Positions 33,441 to 35,072 of a stretch of 35,072 nucleotides of DNA are shown here, one piece after another (position 1 is the stretch's first letter; each line of letters opens with the position of its first letter). The DNA comes from an uncultured Clostridia bacterium. Lineage in GTDB: Bacteria > Bacillota > Clostridia > TANB77 > CAG-508. Position numbers and translations under genes: made by a program. The notes beneath the pieces were generated by a model that ran no database searches, was not told where the DNA came from, and saw only the letters and a list, made by a program, of their open reading frames with translations. The stretch lies in NCBI GenBank assembly GCA_934168305.1, contig CAKPNF010000014.1, positions 1 through 35,072 on the forward strand. The letters are read 5' to 3'.

Positions 33441-34229
33441 GTGGGAAAAGTAATATCAGTAGCAAATCAAAAAGGTGGAGTAGGAAAAACAACAACAACA
33501 ATAAATTTAAGTACAATGCTAGCAAAAAAAGGGAAAAAAGTATTATTAATAGATGCAGACCCTCAAGGAAATGCAACAAGTGGTGTTGGAGCTGAAAAAG
33601 ATGTAGAATTCTCTACATATGATATATTAGTTGGAGATACAGAAATGGATGAAACTGTTGAAAAAACAATAATAAAAAATTTATTAGTATGTCCATCAAA
33701 TATAAATTTAGCAGGAGCAGAAGTAGAACTAGTTTCTATGATGTCAAGAGAACAAAGATTAAAAGAAAAATTGGAAAATGTTAAAGAACATTTTGATTAT
33801 GTCTTAATAGATTGTCCACCATCATTAGGATTAATCACATTGAATGCATTTACTGCTTCAGATAGTGTATTGATTCCTGTACAATGTGAATACTATGCAC
33901 TAGAAGGGCTAGGACAACTTTTAAATACTATAAATTTAGTAAAAAAACATTTAAATAAAAACTTAGAAATAGAAGGTGCATTATTAACAATGTATGATGC
34001 AAGAACAAATCTTTCTAATCAAGTAGTAAAAGAAGTAAAAAAATACTTTAATGATAAAGTATATAAAACTGTTATACCAAGAAATGTAAGATTAAGTGAA
34101 GCTCCAAGTTATGGTATGCCAATAACTGAATATGATCCAAGATCAAAAGGAGCAAAAATGTATGAAAAATTTACAAAAGAATTTTTAAAAATAAACGAAG
34201 CTGAGAAAAAAGCTAAACATATGATATAA
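33441..34229 (+). CDS. parA: ParA/Soj chromosome partition ATPase
   Basis: 262 residues. Deviant Walker A KGGVGKTTTTINL at residues about 11-23, Walker A' LLIDADPQGNATSG, and YVLIDCPPSLGLITLNA are all present. It ends with ITEYDPRSKGAKMYEKF. It works with ParB bound at parS to separate new origins, and in Firmicutes also modulates DnaA. The start is GTG 33441 after ACGGAGG; the codon is followed directly by the conserved GKVISVANQKGG. It stands 22 nt upstream of parB. Confidence 0.96.
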   Translation: MGKVISVANQKGGVGKTTTTINLSTMLAKKGKKVLLIDADPQGNATSGVGAEKDVEFSTYDILVGDTEMDETVEKTIIKNLLVCPSNINLAGAEVELVSMMSREQRLKEKLENVKEHFDYVLIDCPPSLGLITLNAFTASDSVLIPVQCEYYALEGLGQLLNTINLVKKHLNKNLEIEGALLTMYDARTNLSNQVVKEVKKYFNDKVYKTVIPRNVRLSEAPSYGMPITEYDPRSKGAKMYEKFTKEFLKINEAEKKAKHMI

Positions 34230-34251
34230 ATTTGAAAGGAAAGTGATACAA

Positions 34252-35072
34252 ATGCCTAAAAAAACAGGATTAGGAAAAGGATTAGATGCATTATTTGGAC
34301 CAGTACCTGAAGAAGAAAAACAAAAAGATAATGATATATTAAGAAATTTAAAAATTACGGAAGTAGAACCTAATAGAAATCAACCAAGAAAAAACTTTAA
34401 TCAAGAAGCATTAGAAGAACTTGCTGAATCAATAAAAGAATATGGATTAATACAACCAATCATTGTAACAGAAAAAGATGGATATTACAGCATAATTGCA
34501 GGGGAAAGAAGATGGAGAGCATGTAAATTAGCGGGATTAGATGAAATACCTGTAATTGTCAGAGAAGATGATGAAAGAAAAAATAATGAAATAGCTTTAA
34601 TAGAAAATATACAAAGAGAAGACTTAAATCCATTTGAAAAAGCTCTAGGAATAAAGAATTTAATGGATACATATGGACTAACACAAGAAGAAGTATCTAA
34701 AAAATTGGGGAAAAGTAGAAGTACAGTGGCAAACACCGTAAGAATATTAAATCTTGATCCAAGAGTTTTAGAATTTGCAAAACAGGGAAAATTAACAGAA
34801 GGTCATTGTAGAGGATTACTTGCAATTACAGACCCTGAAAAGCAATATATGACTGCTGTCGATATGATAGAAAGAGGTTCTACAGTTAGGGAAATAGAAC
34901 AAAGAAACAAAAAAATAAATCAAAAACAAATCTCAAAAGAAGAATTAAAAAGAGTAAGTGTTTTATATAAAGATATAGAAAATACTTTTCAGGGCTTTTT
35001 TGGTACAAAAGTTAAACTAAATCCAGGGAAGAAAAAAGGAAAAATTGTTATAGAATATGCATCAAATGAGGA
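34252..35072 (+). CDS. parB: ParB/Spo0J chromosome partition protein (partial)
   Basis: The first 273 residues; the gene runs off the window. It begins MPKKTGLGKGLDALFG, the ParA-stimulating N-terminal peptide. The CTP-binding ParB core includes NQPRKNF, SIIAGERRWRACK and ENIQREDLNPFEKA. The DNA-binding HTH contains TQEEVSKKLGKSRSTVANTVRIL. The first part of the C-terminal dimer domain is present. ATG 34252 lies just after AAAGGAAAGTG. No parS consensus was seen in this window. Confidence 0.96.
   Translation, partial: MPKKTGLGKGLDALFGPVPEEEKQKDNDILRNLKITEVEPNRNQPRKNFNQEALEELAESIKEYGLIQPIIVTEKDGYYSIIAGERRWRACKLAGLDEIPVIVREDDERKNNEIALIENIQREDLNPFEKALGIKNLMDTYGLTQEEVSKKLGKSRSTVANTVRILNLDPRVLEFAKQGKLTEGHCRGLLAITDPEKQYMTAVDMIERGSTVREIEQRNKKINQKQISKEELKRVSVLYKDIENTFQGFFGTKVKLNPGKKKGKIVIEYASNE

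Noticed and set aside
1..35072. Mollicutes-type code with TGA as tryptophan
   Set aside because: Intact core genes encode tryptophan with TGG and need no in-frame TGA; conserved proteins end where expected under the standard bacterial code.
1..35072. Insertion sequences, integrase or relaxase
   Set aside because: No transposase, integrase or relaxase motifs were found in any readable frame, and no terminal inverted repeats with target duplications were seen.
33300..35072. parS site near parA-parB
   Set aside because: No TGTTTCACGTGAAACA or close variant was seen in the window; parS sites may lie elsewhere.

Overview
The window is the replication-origin region of a very AT-rich Bacillota chromosome, most likely an uncultured clostridial lineage (inference). 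The support is the Firmicutes order rpmH-rnpA-yidD-yidC-jag-mnmE-mnmG-rsmG-parA-parB to the right of dnaA, dnaN-recF-gyrB to its left, and DnaD/DnaC-type helicase-loading genes. TGA is not needed as a sense codon, so this is not a Mollicutes-type code.

Layout. Positions 1-620: tRNA-Thr, -Glu and -Lys and a small DUF1858 redox-type gene, all on the minus strand. 675-4143 (+): a type IV secretion-like operon (VirD4 coupling ATPase, VirB2-like pilin, VirB6-like membrane protein, PrgI/VirB3-like protein). 4154-6234 (+): dnaD-dnaC with its own promoter, facing gyrA (-) across a bidirectional terminator. 8800-19150: a degenerate, extremely AT-rich island between gyrA and gyrB. It holds a prepilin-like protein with an FGE/C-type-lectin-like C-terminus, relics of a DUF4160 gene and an XRE regulator, an unrecognised gene, a 2.4-kb gene desert with an internal duplication, and the rest of the secretion system on the minus strand (TraC-like protein, VirB4 ATPase, CpaE/ParA-like ATPase). 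19199-25811 (-): gyrB, recF, dnaN, dnaA. The likely bipartite oriC has DnaA boxes on both sides of dnaA. 26227-35072 (+): rpmH through a partial parB.

The strongest signal is translational. Three genes (dnaC, virB4, mnmE) are each broken by one extra C in the same context: a zero-frame CGG codon followed by T. Skipping the C restores the expected protein with a conserved glycine (GGT). By eye I found no other in-frame CGG in the roughly 8,900 codons of recognisable genes here. This fits an unassigned or starved CGG codon used as a +1 frameshift site, rather than random sequencing error.

The secretion genes also show unusual starts. virD4, the traC-like gene and virB4 have no ATG, GTG or TTG ahead of their conserved N-termini, but each has a strong Shine-Dalgarno 7-8 nt before an in-frame ATT or ATA. 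No relaxase, integrase or transposase is visible. A family of intergenic repeats built around DnaA-box-like cores occurs both around the traC/virB4 genes and between dnaN and recF.
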